Positions 1 to 13,100 of a stretch of 33,123 nt of DNA are shown in pieces. Made by a program: the position numbers and the translations under genes. Positions within the stretch are counted from its first letter, which is position 1; each line of letters starts with the position of its first letter. The DNA comes from Saccoglossus kowalevskii (lineage: Eukaryota; Hemichordata; Enteropneusta; Harrimaniidae): assembly GCF_000003605.2 (NCBI RefSeq), contig NW_003130854.1:1871940-1905062 (forward strand). The letters are read 5' to 3'. Under the pieces are notes generated by a model, which saw only the letters and a program-made list of their open reading frames with translations, ran no database searches and was not told the DNA's origin.

Positions 1-2200
1 ATCATGCTCCGCTACAATTATAGCTTAATCTTTTTAAATGTTAAGATTTCAGTGTTAACTTTTGGCTTCGAGATATACCATTAAGCGAACGGTAAATGGC
101 ATTTTAAGTACAGCGAATGGCCAAAGTACACATTCACGGGAATTAGGGTGTTAATGTTAGACAATAAACGAACGTAACAATCACGCCGGTCGTTACACCT
201 TGACATTAAATACACTCTACACAGCTGCTATGTGATACATGTTATTACCGCCCACGAATGTAAATACGTGAATGGAATGATAATCAATACGTCGGATTTG
301 CACAACGCCGTGTTTGAAATGCAAAGCGATGAAACCGAAACTAGAATACATGCCAAGAAGTACTACGAGTACGCTATCATATTTTAGCGTGGTTGAATTT
401 GTTGAGATTGAATCTCCTCCAAAGTCTTTACTTTTTGCAAATTTAACGTAAATTTATTTTAATTTAATTCAATTCGATTCTTAATACATTTAATTTATTT
501 CGATTCAAATGGAGTATTGTTAATTAATTGCGACATCCCTATTGAAGGCTTATTTTTCTTGTGAAACGACTATGCCCACAATATGATGAACGTGACGACG
601 CAATGCCTATCCACACACTTTCGATGAGTATTCTTCGTAGGAAGTCTATCCATGCACCTGCGAATTCTACGTGGTTTATTTCGAAAGGTGTCCCAGATGG
701 TCTATTCATACACTTACTCCGCCTACAATACACAAGTGTCTATAATATTAACCATTCTACGCCACTGTAAATGGCGAAGTCCTTGTTGGGGTCCCAAGAG
801 GCGCTCATAAAATAGTCACACTTTACCGGTTAGTAACCTGAATTGCAAATGTTGCTGTTTCAGTAATTTCAATACTTAGTATTATCAAAGCCCACAGGGG
901 ATTCCTTCCAATCATTTGTTACTGTTAACAACCAGAAAGGGCTGTATTAATAAATCCAGTGATAAGTAAATTATCAATGGAGTGGAATATGTATTGCGAT
1001 AAGCAGTGGAGCTGCAATTCAATATACATATATACTATATAACGAACAACTTAACATACTTGTTTCTATGGAGAAATACGCTGCAAAAAAGGGCCGATAA
1101 TAATTATAACGTGGAACGAGGCCACTAATCAATTTCCTGTTTCCGTTAAACACATGCAGTTCCGGTAAATCGGTTTCATTTTCTTTGGGGTGAATAGATT
1201 TAAGGTCAACTTAAATTATTTTGATTATTTGAAATGGGTTAGGCCAGTGAAATGTCGGTTTGAAAGTCACTGGCTTTTTGTGATTTTGACTGCGGCCTAT
1301 TTGTGTGCAAAAGTTCACTGATATTGGCCCCTCGTAAATATGATGGATTTCATAAGAACCACGACATAATACATGGAGATGGAGATGGAGATTTTGTGTC
1401 GTGTACTTTATAATATCATACAATGAACCAATGAAAACGTGTACGTGTGTATTATGAAAATAATTTCGCATTTTGAAAACGTCATGTTAAAAAATAACAC
1501 AGAGTAATGATATATATCACACAATGACCGTATCGTCATGTTGTTTGTTACGTCCTTATTTTAAGTTTCCGTAGATAAATTCAGGCTTTTAATTTGATAT
1601 TTGACGCGATGACGTAAACTCTTCGATTGGTATTTAATCAATTCTACAAATTAGCCCCACCGCTATTGTGTGGCGCATACATACACTTATCGTAATGTTA
1701 AATTTGGTAAATACACGAGATATCTACATTATAGTCAATTGTGACGATAGATTTATTATGTGATACCTACAGACAGTTTCAATACGTCGTTTCTGACAAC
1801 GTAAACGTGACAGTATCATCTGGTGTGAATTTGTATAAAACTCCTGTGAAATTTAAATGTTTTCCAGGCACCAATGTTCTTTTTTTGAAAAAAAGGCAAT
1901 ATCTCAGTAGACAATATATTAAGGAAGGGGATGTCGCAATGCCATTTATAATGTAGAATATTCTTGAACGTAAAATAACATTAATGGAATTGCCAATGTT
2001 ATAGACTTGTTTGCACCCTATGTATCCCGTAAAATGCATAAATGAAACAACTATATATCTGTTTATAACGAAACGAGGCGTGTTTTTTTCCAATACTGAT
2101 ATCCGTGATGCTATGTGAAAACTACATCGAATCAAATACTAATTAGATTAATTATACTAGATTAGACGTCAGTTATAAACTCTTTGTCAAGTGTAGTGTT
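1..2200. other. Non-coding stretch
   Basis: AT-rich with only short overlapping frames on both strands (for example at 539-770, where both strands are open). I see no convincing exon, RNA gene or element apart from the ATGGAG repeat. Confidence 0.6.
1373..1390. repeat. Hexamer tandem repeat (ATGGAG)3
   Basis: Three perfect units, no coding context. Confidence 0.8.
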
Positions 2201-2202
2201 CG

Positions 2203-2589
2203 TTAACACTTGTTGATAAAAAAAATGAAACCATGAAAGAGCCTAACATAGAGCCCTAACATAATCCAAGTGAGAATTTTGATAATTTTACCAGGTGCAT
2301 TACATTTCCAAAGAAGATACCACACAATCTGATGCTCAGTAAATTCCTTTGAAAAATCCAATAACGCACAATATAATTTGCTCAATAAGCAAGATGACTG
2401 TCCATAATGTTGTGGAATGTTTTGCTGAAAGTGCTCAAAATAACATACCCAACCACAGATCCTTGAACAAAAGTCGTACAGGGAATTTACAAGAACACAA
2501 AACAAATAACTGAAAACAGTTCCCAAGAACAAAATAAAAACAACTGACAAATACACTACACCACACAGCAAAATAAGTAATATAAACAT
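2203..2589 (-). pseudogene. Decayed LINE reverse transcriptase fragment
   Basis: The minus-strand frame contains KLYCALLDFSKEF, then LLWKCNAPGKIIKIL and LGLYVRLFHG. These match in order the RT block of invertebrate LINEs: YCAFVDF-KAFD, then LW-LL, then GKI-KII, then a Met-Tyr segment. The second aspartate of the usual KAFD motif is not present (KEFT), and the surrounding residues look unlike protein. It lies next to and in the same orientation as the RYIDD-type relic but represents a different RT family. Confidence 0.6.
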
Positions 2590-2619
2590 ATATGGATTCC
2601 GTGATATACAGGAAGTGAT

Positions 2620-3262
2620 GTCAGATGTTTTGAAAAAACTGACCAGGTTTCTGCTTCACATGTGCCACCCGTCTTATATCATTCTCAATCATAATCAAGT
2701 GTTTTTTGACATTGACATTGATGGCATCTGAGATCATCTTTGTAACAGGTTTATTGATTTTAAGTACAGCCCCCGTATATCTCCAAGTCGTTCTCTAAAA
2801 CACAAAGTCTGCATATGTACTACAGGCCCTGACATACCGAATGACTTGAGAAATATATACCCCATAAGCGACAGAAAGTGCGATAATGTTGCAAAGATGT
2901 AAACATTGATGATAGTTAAAATTAAAGTTATCTCACTTTAGTCTGGTAGAAAGCTGGTCAAATTCACGATACATATGTAAGTATGAAACGAATGATTCAG
3001 CATTCCCTTTATCTCAATCCTCTGAATACATCACTGAAATAAGGTATGTCATCAATATATCGAAATGTGAATGTGAAATGATTTGGCGCCCTTCTACCTG
3101 TTGTTTTTATGTAATTTCCGTAATACTTCATATAAATAAATCTACAGTCAAGGAAGTGCAATTTGTTCCATTGGAATTCCTATATTTTGTTGAAAAATAT
3201 ATCAGTCTTGCTCTTAAAGATGTAGTTGGAGTCATATCCAAATGCTATGTATGTATGTAACA
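2620..3262 (-). pseudogene. Broken reverse transcriptase relic (RYIDD type, Penelope/other non-LTR-like)
   Basis: Reading the minus strand, fragments appear in the order expected of an RT domain. FQQNIGIPMGTNC lies at about 3190-3151, FRYIDDI (catalytic Asp pair) at 3062-3045, a FDQLSTRL segment near 2950, and YGVYISQVIRYVRAC from 2866 down. The frame is interrupted by several stops and at least two frameshifts, and the DKRDDF-like segment after LSTRL is also broken, so it is a dead copy. This RT lineage is common in invertebrate genomes; assignment to a named superfamily is uncertain. Confidence 0.75.
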
Positions 3263-3633
3263 CCTACAATCATTGTAAGTGCCTAATGGATAATGTTCTT
3301 AATATATAGCTTTAATTTGTCATACATAGTAGTATGTAGGGTAGAACAATCTCTTTTTTTTCGAGATCCATATTTTGTGTATACTACTTCTAGAAAACAC
3401 GACATCGCATTATTTGTATGTCTCTCATTGATGGTGAACAAAAAAAACGATGTTGTTTCAAAAAATCTCTAACAATCCACGATTTGTTCGTAGACGTTCG
3501 GCGCCAAAATAGTAAGTAATATGCATCTTTTCACACGACATGGCTATTGTTATTCATAAGGCACAGTGCAAGAAATACAATTTTAAATTACCAAATAACG
3601 CTGTCACACAGTTGAAAATTCTTTCCCGTGCAG

Positions 3634-3705
3634 CTGCCGTTCGGAATTTCAAGACATGAATTGTACGACCCTATCTGGTCCAAAGTTGTCATCGATAATA
3701 TTAAT
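3634..3705 (+). other. Exon-like segment, 24 codons
   Basis: A pyrimidine-rich acceptor (ctttcccgtgcag|), an open frame (LPFGISRHELYDPIW and on) and a good donor AAT|gtaagc. It is not connected to any other exon I can identify, and the same frame also stays open past the donor for 42 more codons. Confidence 0.2.
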
Positions 3706-4226
3706 GTAAGCACTACACGACAGCTTTCTGAGGACGACAAATATGATACTAGTAATTTGTCATTCAGAGTATGTAGTTTACACCGGGGGAATACGTTTCT
3801 TATTCCGGTAGCAATACTATTAATTCTTTGATTTGATAATCATTGTAACTTACGTCATTATTTATTGAACTTTTGAAGAGAACAATAAGGTCACACAACT
3901 AAATAAAGAAAAATAACAAAGTAACAATAAAAACAATAAATTATAAAGGAAACGTCTCTCCGGGGGTCGGATGTTGCCGTCTTTTTGGAAAGCTTCATTA
4001 CATACGTTTTCCCCAGTGTTTATATTAAATTTTATTTTACAATCAATACAAATTCTTGGTTCATAAATTTAAGGATGCCTTTTTAAGCTTACTGATATGA
4101 TGACTGTTCCCGATTCAATGTGATGTAATGGAGAGGAACGCGTCTTATAATTCTCCTTTATTACCTACCAGTTTTGCCAATGGAGCTCTCGTTTCGTGAA
4201 ATCAGATTCTAATATAGTTAACGACG

Positions 4227-4254
4227 CACACACACACACACAGACTGACTGACT
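4227..4254. repeat. Microsatellite (CA)8 followed by (GACT)3
   Basis: Direct reading of the sequence. Confidence 0.9.
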
Positions 4255-5610
4255 AGCAACACAGTATGCGTGCTATTTCCTGTATTTGTTGACGAATACA
4301 GACAGGGTGTATGTATTCTGGATAAACACGACGTCAGCAATCGCCACAAATTATTCCACCTCGAACGTTTATCTTGTACGGGAAAACAGTAGCTGCACAA
4401 ATGTGTGTTACGTGTTTTCTATCAATCTCTGTCATCGCTATGGTAGTCTAGATTGTATCGAGACAAATAGGGCTTGTTTGGTGTCGTGATATGCATACGT
4501 ATTGCGGCTTTCATCGAAGATTTCGTACACTTTACTCAGAGAAATGTTACCAGATATTTCAACTAATACGGAACTGGCTTGCCTTACATTATTTCATCAA
4601 TATATTATATTATATCTTCCTTTAGTTTTCTACGTCATTTACTCTACACTTTGGTGTGAAATGTGAAAAAGCTACCCACCCACACTTGCAAATGAAAGTA
4701 AAATACTCGAAACACGTAACCAAATTACAATTGTATTCGTGCGCTCTACATAGTATTGACTATTCCCCGTGCGTGGTTCCTTCATATATCACTTGGTAAT
4801 GGCATCCTGTTTTGATTCAAGCCATTAAGTATTTTCCATTTTTTATACCCATACTGATTATCTGTGCCTCTTCATCGATCCATGTAATCTTTACATATTT
4901 TACAGTAGATGCTATCTTCTGTTCCTCATCAGTTGCGATGGCAACCATCAAATAATTAGCCTGTACGATTTCTCATCCTGACTACACGGTGTACATTGCG
5001 TTTCATATCCGCGCGTGCCACAATGGAAAATCGCTAATTTGGTATAATGGATAAAGTGAGTGTATCTTTGGATAAATCTCTCAATTTTCTGATGAAATGC
5101 CCTCCCGACCTTTAATATCCTTGATTAAAATGTAGATAAATTATGGTATAGTTTGTTATCTCAAAAAGTAACACGGGAGTGACGTCATCGACGTTTCATG
5201 TAGTGAAAGCAGCTGCTGTAGTGGTTTTAATACTAATTGGGGGACTGGGGAAGGATTAGAAACACGTTATTAGACAATATTGCTCATCTAAGATCCCGTT
5301 AACATTAAAAGCTAAACTTGTTAACATAATGTATGCATGTACTCCAGGGTATTGTTCACTGCCCATACACAACATACTACCATGCTACGTGCTCTATTAA
5401 TCAACTATAAAATGATACGCGGCGATGTGCCGCGAGAAGCCCGCGTTGATATGAATAACATTCAGGGGATATTTTATATATTTTAACAAAGTGAGTCGGT
5501 AAATTTGGTGACTAAAACTGAAATGTTGGGACGTAAAATGAACAACTATAACTGAACACTAAATTATTATATACCATCGTTAGCTCAACATTTCACTATT
5601 GCAATATACT

Positions 5611-5632
5611 ACGTTACGTTACGTTACGTTAC
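5611..5632. repeat. Pentamer tandem repeat (ACGTT)4
   Basis: Four perfect units. Degenerate relatives (TACTATA, ACGTAATATA) continue to about 5760, suggesting an older, larger tandem array. Confidence 0.85.
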
Positions 5633-5872
5633 ACTATATTACATTACGCTATAACAATTAATAAGAGTGTATACTATAACGTAATATAATGACTCCAGAA
5701 TACATATCACATCATTCTATGCGCCGTTACGTAATATACTATGCTTTATATACTATAATGGAAAATGATCTTTTCAGTAAAACTGTGCCAAAATCCATTC
5801 TAATGATGTAGCTGTAAAATGGCAGATTCCAACTTTGGTAGCTAGAAAAAACTAGTGACGTAAACGGATCGC

Positions 5873-6145
5873 CTATTGAATTCTTTTGAAATATGGTTGC
5901 TTCGACGACGGCTTACGACTGACTTCGTACTGAGGTCGTGCATTGTCCTCCAGCGGCCCAGTCTCCTTGCCATATATCTTTGCGCTTCGTGTTATAAGTG
6001 GCGCGTATCGATCAATCTCCTTTCTGTGACATGACGTAGGAATATTCCAAGACACCACATACGTAAAAAATCCCAAGAAAATGTAATTCATTTTTTTAGA
6101 CGAAACCATGCCCGCCCAATACATTGTGAGCAATTGAACATACAA
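5873..6145 (-). CDS. Unrecognised open frame, up to 90 codons
   Basis: From the third Met (6091), the frame begins with a hydrophobic stretch (MNYIFLGFFTYVVSW) followed by a polar, basic C-terminal half ending PYFKRIQ. That layout would fit a signal peptide or anchor with a short secreted part. Base composition is less AT-rich than its surroundings. No known motif and no splice evidence, so weakly supported. Confidence 0.28.
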   Translation of the reverse strand: MYVQLLTMYWAGMVSSKKMNYIFLGFFTYVVSWNIPTSCHRKEIDRYAPLITRSAKIYGKETGPLEDNARPQYEVSRKPSSKQPYFKRIQ

Positions 6146-6394
6146 TTTTAAACAAATTTAACACATCGTAGTATATGAACAGTTAGTATTCTCTTGTGAA
6201 CACATTATGTTTTACACAACGCTTACGTAATAGAACGTGGCGCACCAAGGTACGTTGTCCAGAACTTAGTTTTATCTACATCGACGTTCTCTGCTGTTGC
6301 CTATGTATTGTCTAACGTATTTGATTCTACCAACAACAGTGTAACACACACGGAAACATGGTTCACATATTTCGATACAAATAAACACACAACA

Positions 6395-6478
6395 CGGGGA
6401 GATTGAACCCACGACCATGCCAAATGCGCCTCGTTACTCTAAGCAGACGCGCACCTCATTATGCCACACAGAGCGTCT
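6395..6478 (-). repeat. tRNA-derived SINE-like unit (A and B boxes)
   Basis: On the minus strand, TGGCATAATGAGG (6466-6454) fits a polymerase III A box and GGGTTCAATCTCC (6410-6398) a B box. Between them, GCGCGTCTG is typical of tRNA D-arm/anticodon sequence. The A-to-B distance is a few bases longer than in an ordinary tRNA and the acceptor arms do not pair convincingly, so I call it a SINE head or tRNA pseudogene rather than a working tRNA. Confidence 0.55.
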
Positions 6479-6479
6479 C

Positions 6480-9400
6480 TAAAAAAAAAAGACGGCTTCA
6501 AACTAGCGCGTAATTCTCGTGGACCTACAGTGACTAGATATATAGACATGCGTAAGTCTAATCTCTGACGCCACAAACAACATGTAGAATAAAAATGCAG
6601 CAGTAGCATGGAACACATACAATGTGAATATATAAAAATACAGATACAATGGGAATCAAAATATCTATTAAGCCCCATATTTTAAATCTATACGTCTGGA
6701 AATATCTATTCAGTGTCACTTTGTTGATATATGTTCGCTTCGTCAGTTTCAACACAAAACATATTCGAAAATTGTGCGATAATATAAATACGTATCAATC
6801 ATTCGTTTGTTATTGTATATATAATTCTCTGTATACTATTAACTTCGGCATTTTATACTCAAGGACGTAACAATGTACAGTATGACATTAAATCGTCATA
6901 AAATATACGTGTAACAGAAGCATGCAACGTGTTATTACGCTCTCGTGATTGTGAGCCGTAACTATAATGTACTTTACTCTAATGCGCACTGTTTATATTT
7001 AATATAGTTATATAATTTGGGAAAAAAATCCAAGAGAATAAAATGAATAATTTTAATTATTTCTATGCTGAAAATATATTACTGAGAGACATCAACTCAT
7101 ATGGAGTTAATGGAATCGTGCCTAGTCTAATGTACGAAGTCTATCTTATCCTTTTAAGATATACTAGCAGTCTTACTAGCGGTGGAAGACGTAACTTTTT
7201 CATTACAACATATAGTCTTCGGGAAAACGTAACCATCTCATGACAGTGTGCCATAACGCATGTCACTGCTCCGCTGCAACATGGCAATTGAAAACGTAGT
7301 TTACGAGCTCGCCACAACTAGGAAATCTCTACGGCGAATCTGAACTGTAATATTTTCATTGTGTATTCACATTGTCAAGAAATCTTCACGTTGGTAAAAA
7401 CATACCGTAGTTGCCGGATACACGTAATTGAATGAAATAGTTATCGCAGCTTGTGTAAATAAATGCATGGCGAGTTTTCAATATGTGCCTTTAGGTAATC
7501 AGCCGAAGGAGCTTACTTCATCAAATGTTCCCAGTGTTGTCTAATAGAGCAACCGAATTGGCCATGTTTGAAACGCCGACTGCCGAGGTAGCGTTGCCAT
7601 TAAACGGACCTTTTTTAATGTGATCCGATTTTTTGTGATAGGTTTTTAATGAAAATTAACCGAATTTATATAACAGAAAGAACTAGTGCATGTATAAGGT
7701 GTTAGCATGTTGGTCTTATCGAAGTCTATACACGGATTCAGATAGATGTATGCCAGTAATTGTATATTGGGGCACATGAACAAACATGATTTCTGACCTA
7801 CACGTATAGTATATTAAATCATTGGGTCGGACAAATATAAAAACTTTCTTCACTGTCATCCCTTTGAAAAACCCTAGGGAGATTTTTAGATAAAATCTCG
7901 TTGCTTGTAATGCGTTCGAAAAGACCTACAAAACAAGGAATGTCTGAATGCTTACAACATATATAACATCGTCTGTTACATCGGATCTCCGAACACCGGG
8001 AGCCCGACTCACTCATCAAATGGAAAAAAACATCACTGACTGCTTCAGATCTGGGATTGTGATTATTTGTTTAATAATATCCTGTATAAAATCTGTCCCT
8101 CTCGCTTAAAACAATTTCCCTACGCGGATACATATACGTTTTTATAGGTTTCGCAATTGTTAGTCGCTTTCTATTTTGCATAATACACAACGTCAGTTTC
8201 TCAACAACCCATTACACTGAGATCACACAGGTTAAAATGTGCCATTAACTGATTCTAAATCATTCATTTAATACAGGATACTTTGTGTGTCTAATAACAT
8301 GCATAGATTACCGATACTAATTACGAAGTCTCGTTACTGTCAAATATTCGTGCTTAGTAATGATGGATGATGTGGTACAATTGCAGCATTCGTATTGCAA
8401 TTTATAATAAAAATGGTTTTAGTTTAATCTTGTTATTAATTATGGTAATTATAATAGTGACGCTATTCAGTCTTGATATAGCTTGTGGTGTACACCGTGT
8501 CATTTATTTTAGGGGAAACATTTTATTTGTTATAAGCCAAAGAATGGTGTCCAGGGGAGCTGTTTAAAAAAGTGATTTTGAGGTCAAGGGCATTTTTTGC
8601 AAACGCTTGAGAACAAGGCAATTTTAAAATGCTTTCATGGCAGGGGATTTTTTTAGAATTGCCCCAATGGTGGTGGGTTTGCTGTGTAAGAAAGGCGTGG
8701 TTGTTCGCAGGAGTTCTACAGGGGAGATAGGAAAGTGATTAAATGTTTTGTTCGAGAGAATATCTAAACAGCTTTTAACCCCCCGCTATAATTTAATTGA
8801 TCAATTCAACTAGCAGACCAGGCTCACCACTTACCATCAATTGTTCATTTAACATCAACGCTTGCCGGTTGCATCTGCAATTTGCTGCGAATAACTAGGT
8901 TGCGGTGAACTACCTAGTATATCAACATTCACAAAATAACAAGCGACGCGTGATAATCGATATAAGTAGTCTCAGTCGGGATACAAAGTAATCTAATTTT
9001 TCCTAAAACTCGATTATCCATTGGTCTAAAAGATCTGAAAATAATAATGTCATTAACATGCGTAATGCTTTGTATATATCTAGTGTACAGGTATAACTCA
9101 TAGAGTAGTAATATTAATTCCAGATACATTATGAATATATAAGTTACTAATGACGTTTATATATATGTACTTTGCGCCTTTGATGTTATTTTTCACAATA
9201 ATTTTAAACAACTTCTTGCATACTACCGACACCCAATAATCCCATTTCCATGGTTACTGCACGACATAATATACGCTAGACTGTTAGTTAAACCATAAAC
9301 CCTAGAGAATAAGTAAGTGCATAATTTCTTTTTAAGGAATGTAACTTTGTAAAAACAATTAAGCTAATTGATGCTAATCGCCCCCTTGCTGAATCTGTCT

Positions 9401-10147
9401 AATTCCCTCACTTATTCTGATTTTGCATCAGTTACATAATAAACAGGCCGTACTACAAAAACACATCAATTTCAAAAAGCGTGTTCTCCCGTGATAATCA
9501 AATTATAAATTTTAATTAACATGCAATGCAACATTGCATATCACATATGTTGATTTCATCTTTAGTGAAGTTTAGAAGCGGTCTGTCAAGTACTGACATG
9601 GTTCAGTGGCGACAGTTGTACATATGGTGATAGAGCGGCATTTTAACATATCAATATGTGTTTGCGCAGTCTCTGCGCATGCCCGAATGTATTTGTCCTG
9701 AACCTAGCACGATGCAGGTGTATATTGTAACATGGTATTCTACTATACGTGTATACACTAAAGCCTATATTGCCACATATTGCTGGAGTCGAGATTGGAT
9801 GACAGACTATATAGGTAATGTTATCGGAGCTAGTCTCTCACGATTGAATACGAATTGTGTCGCAGTAACTCCAATGTATTATTTCATTCAACAACAAACA
9901 ATCTCATCGATTTACTTCTTTCCAAATGACAAACCTCGATGTCAATTCCCCGCCGTACATGCATTGTTTGCAACTGATTTGAGCGTCAATATGTATGGGA
10001 GTTGTTGATGTATGGGATTTGTATGACGTATACACCAAAGATAGGCATTTCTAAGGAAGTAATTCGATTGTTACGAGTGAGTCTTCACGCCTCTCCAATA
10101 CTTGCATATATCGCATTATTAAATGCCGTTTTCTCTTTCTTTTCCAG
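6480..10147. other. Mostly non-coding stretch upstream of the PAW gene
   Basis: It should contain the promoter and any non-coding first exon of the PAW gene, but I cannot place either. Open frames at 7043-7243, 8367-8567 and 9658-10008 show no motif or splice support. Confidence 0.5.
7819..8019 (-). CDS. Unrecognised cysteine-containing open frame, 66 codons
   Basis: ATG to TGA with six cysteines in the first 29 residues (C9, 14, 18, 21, 22, 29), including CNRRCYICC. There is no signal peptide, which argues against a secreted cysteine-rich peptide. Chance cannot be excluded. Confidence 0.18.
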   Translation of the reverse strand: MMSESGSRCSEIRCNRRCYICCKHSDIPCFVGLFERITSNEILSKNLPRVFQRDDSEESFYICPTQ

Positions 10148-10194
10148 CGCCTTGAGGTGATCGCAAGATGATTACCGAAAAAATGTCGGATGAG
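10148..10194 (+). CDS. PAW gene exon 1 (5' UTR end and start codon)
   Basis: The acceptor follows a long pyrimidine tract and the donor is GAG|gtaatt. The exon carries 20 bases of leader and nine codons (MITEKMSDE), ending in phase 0, which matches exon 2. A TGA lies in frame 15 bases before the ATG, and the ATG has A at -3. An acceptor in front of the leader implies at least one upstream non-coding exon, which I could not place. Confidence 0.72.
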
Positions 10195-13100
10195 GTAATT
10201 GTTAATCTAATCGTTCATCTCATTGTCCACGTATCAATATACACCACTTTGTTAAATTTACTGCCAGTCTTCGGATAATGTACGGTATTTGCGTATCATT
10301 GGGTACGCCTTAATCAATACACATAACAACGCGAGTGTGTACATAGCGCTTGCATCGAGTACATTGAGATTGTACGCAAAATACCAAATTGTGAATTAGG
10401 TTTATACTGCTCACATGCAATTGTTATGTACATGCGTATACAAATACATGAAATGAAAACACACTTCACGGTAAAACATAATACACCCTCGAAATAGCAT
10501 GTTATGACTAGTGACACCAAATCGGTATTATAACGTATAACCTGACTGATTATGTTGCGGTTTAAATATGCGAAGTAATATCTAGGCCAGTATCGAGAAA
10601 GCAATTTTCAAAATCACTAACCTACCACATGTATTTATCCCAAGTACACGAGGTTTTGTATAATATAATATTATAGAAATATTGACCCGGGCCAAGGTCG
10701 ATACACATTTGTTGAACCGAAGAGCGGGCTATTGTTGACCGAGGCTTCGACAAATCTCTTTTTCGACCGAGGCTAGGGTCAATATTTGCATTATTATACC
10801 GAATTGAACAAACACTATATAGAAAGCTGTATCGCAATATCTCTCGTGTCCAAGATTTCATTGACAACACCCAGAATGTTCTCCATTCACACAAGTGGCA
10901 GTTTCATCACACTGAGAAGTCAATACTCAAATATACCGACCTCCAAATGGGCAAATCTGATTGGCTGTTAGGGATATGGTGTAATAATAAATGTTCTAAA
11001 ATGACAATGTATTTGAACTCATCCATATTTACATCTAATGCATATAATCCACAACATTTTTGAAGCCACAGTTAGTGTCCAACACTGGACATATATGGAC
11101 ATAACTATTTCTCAGTAAAACCATTTGTTTTAAATGCTATATTTGGTTTTTATAAGTAATATACCAGGATTTTTTTAATTGATATCTGGTGTACATGTAT
11201 GTGAAATTATTGTGGTGTATTTCGAGCCATGTCTACGTCATCTGTTGTTACACGTGGTACCGATCGACCAATGAGAACGAATCGATTCACTAATGAACAG
11301 TTAATGGTGTCACGTTAATGGTGTCAATTTTTAATAAACCACCGCCTTAATCGAGTATACGACTCGGTATTATAAATATATATATATATGCACATATAAG
11401 TGGCAGTTTATGGCGATTATATTATGCCAACTTACATTTTAAATGTAATGCTGAGACATGGAAATAAATTTGAAGCACAAATGTGATACAAACACTCGAA
11501 ACGGTATTTGAAATAAAAATTGGTCTGGAAGAGATACATAAGTGATGGACCAAATTCGCAAATACTCGTGGATCGCATATTTTACGCTCTACGCACGAAG
11601 AGTAATGGGTTGGCGGAGTGGAAATTGTACTGACATCAACTTGAAAGCTTTATAAATCCCCCCCCCCCACATCAACTCTCAAGGTCAAACTAAAGTGTCC
11701 CNNNNNNNNNNNNNNNNNNNNNNNNNNNNNNNNNNNNNNNNNNNNNNNNNNAAAGTGTCCCTTGCAACCCACATCTCATAATGGTCACGTCGCGCGATGT
11801 TAACGTTCATGAATTATTTCATAACGTTTAATCTTGCCCCGTTACCTGATAAGAAAACACGATGTTTCGCGATAGTTCCGTCTGTAACCTTGCAACGCGA
11901 CAATAAGTCGCCAGCTTGCTCGCACAAGCATCGTTTAGCAATTCACTGTACTGGTAGTATTTTAGTCGTAATAATCGTAAATCAGGTACATTGCCAGATA
12001 GTATTAAATATATTCTACTTCTGCAGAAGATATTTATAATACATGTACATCCACATATGCGTCTAGAATGTCGAAATATTTACCAACTCATTTTCGTATC
12101 TAGAATCGACGTGTCAAGTGTTTGTGCCATACATTGAACATTCAACGAATATAACTACTGTAAATACTAGTGCAGATAATTTCCCAACAGCATCACATAA
12201 TATGACACCCCGAATACTCATCAGAATTTATCGAGATTTGATTGATAGATGTACATGGGAATTAGCAAACTTCATTCGCTGAATGACTGGCCGGGTTTGC
12301 TTCACTGTCGTATCATACATTTAAGAAATCGAGCGAAGATCAACTCCCATGTGTGTGACTCTAAAAGCACATAAATGAAATAACGTATATCGCATATCAG
12401 ACATTTCGCGTCTTGTCTATTCGATAATTGATTGCGCTGATTAAGTTGCTGAACGAATTTTTAACCCCAGTGACCTTTTCTTCTCAAAGATATACATCGC
12501 TGATTATAATTGTTCCTATCGCAGATTCTATGGCAAAATCGAGTCCATTTGTCCACATTGACGGGAATACCACACACTTGTTTTAGTTCACTGCACCGAA
12601 ACGTTCCCCAATGTTACATCTCGTGCTTTATACTGAGATTTGTATATGTTTAAATGCATTGCACGAGTTGCATATTTAGGGGATACGATGCTAATATCGT
12701 CACAGTAAACTGACAAACACGTAAAATGACACTCGCAATTCATAAAACATTTTCTGATTCTCGTGTGCCGGGTTGATGCCGATGTCTCCTAGTACCATTA
12801 ACGGTGCAATCAGTCATATCTACGCGACGAACCGTGAAGGTTTTACCACTGAAAGTTAACTCACCCGTTCGACAGCGTGTAATATCCGAGATATAACACG
12901 TCACTACGGAACAAATGCAAGTATTAATGTACTCCAGCGTGCTTCTCGCGGAGATAAACAATCCTTGTATGAAGATGAAATTATCATAAATCAGTGGTTT
13001 CAATATAAAGCATTTGTTCAAATTAATAAATTAGTGCACGTAGTTTACTCATCTCTAATCGCTATTGCAACTGTCGCATTCCAGTCACAGTTTAGCAAGA

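Larger units (their letters stand above)
3263..5872. other. Mostly non-coding stretch
   Basis: Contains one exon-like segment at 3634-3705, a microsatellite and a pentamer repeat. A second open stretch at 4267-4393 (translation CVLFPVFVDEYRQGV and on, ending in a stop) is exon-like, but no matching phase links it to the first. A TGACGTCA lies at 5180-5187. Confidence 0.5.

Noticed and set aside
2203..2589. Multi-pass membrane protein
   Set aside because: The hydrophobic N-terminal run comes from AT-rich DNA; the C-terminal part reads as a decayed LINE reverse transcriptase.
5605..5760. CRISPR-like array
   Set aside because: The repeat is a perfect pentamer microsatellite with degenerate flanks, with no spacers, in animal DNA.
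6395..6478. Functional tRNA gene
   Set aside because: A-to-B spacing is long, the acceptor arm does not pair convincingly and no clear anticodon loop can be drawn.
9658..10008. 116-codon open frame just upstream of PAW exon 1
   Set aside because: The composition is rich in Tyr, Ile and Cys with no domain, it starts at a non-ATG codon, and it has no splice site linking it to the PAW gene.
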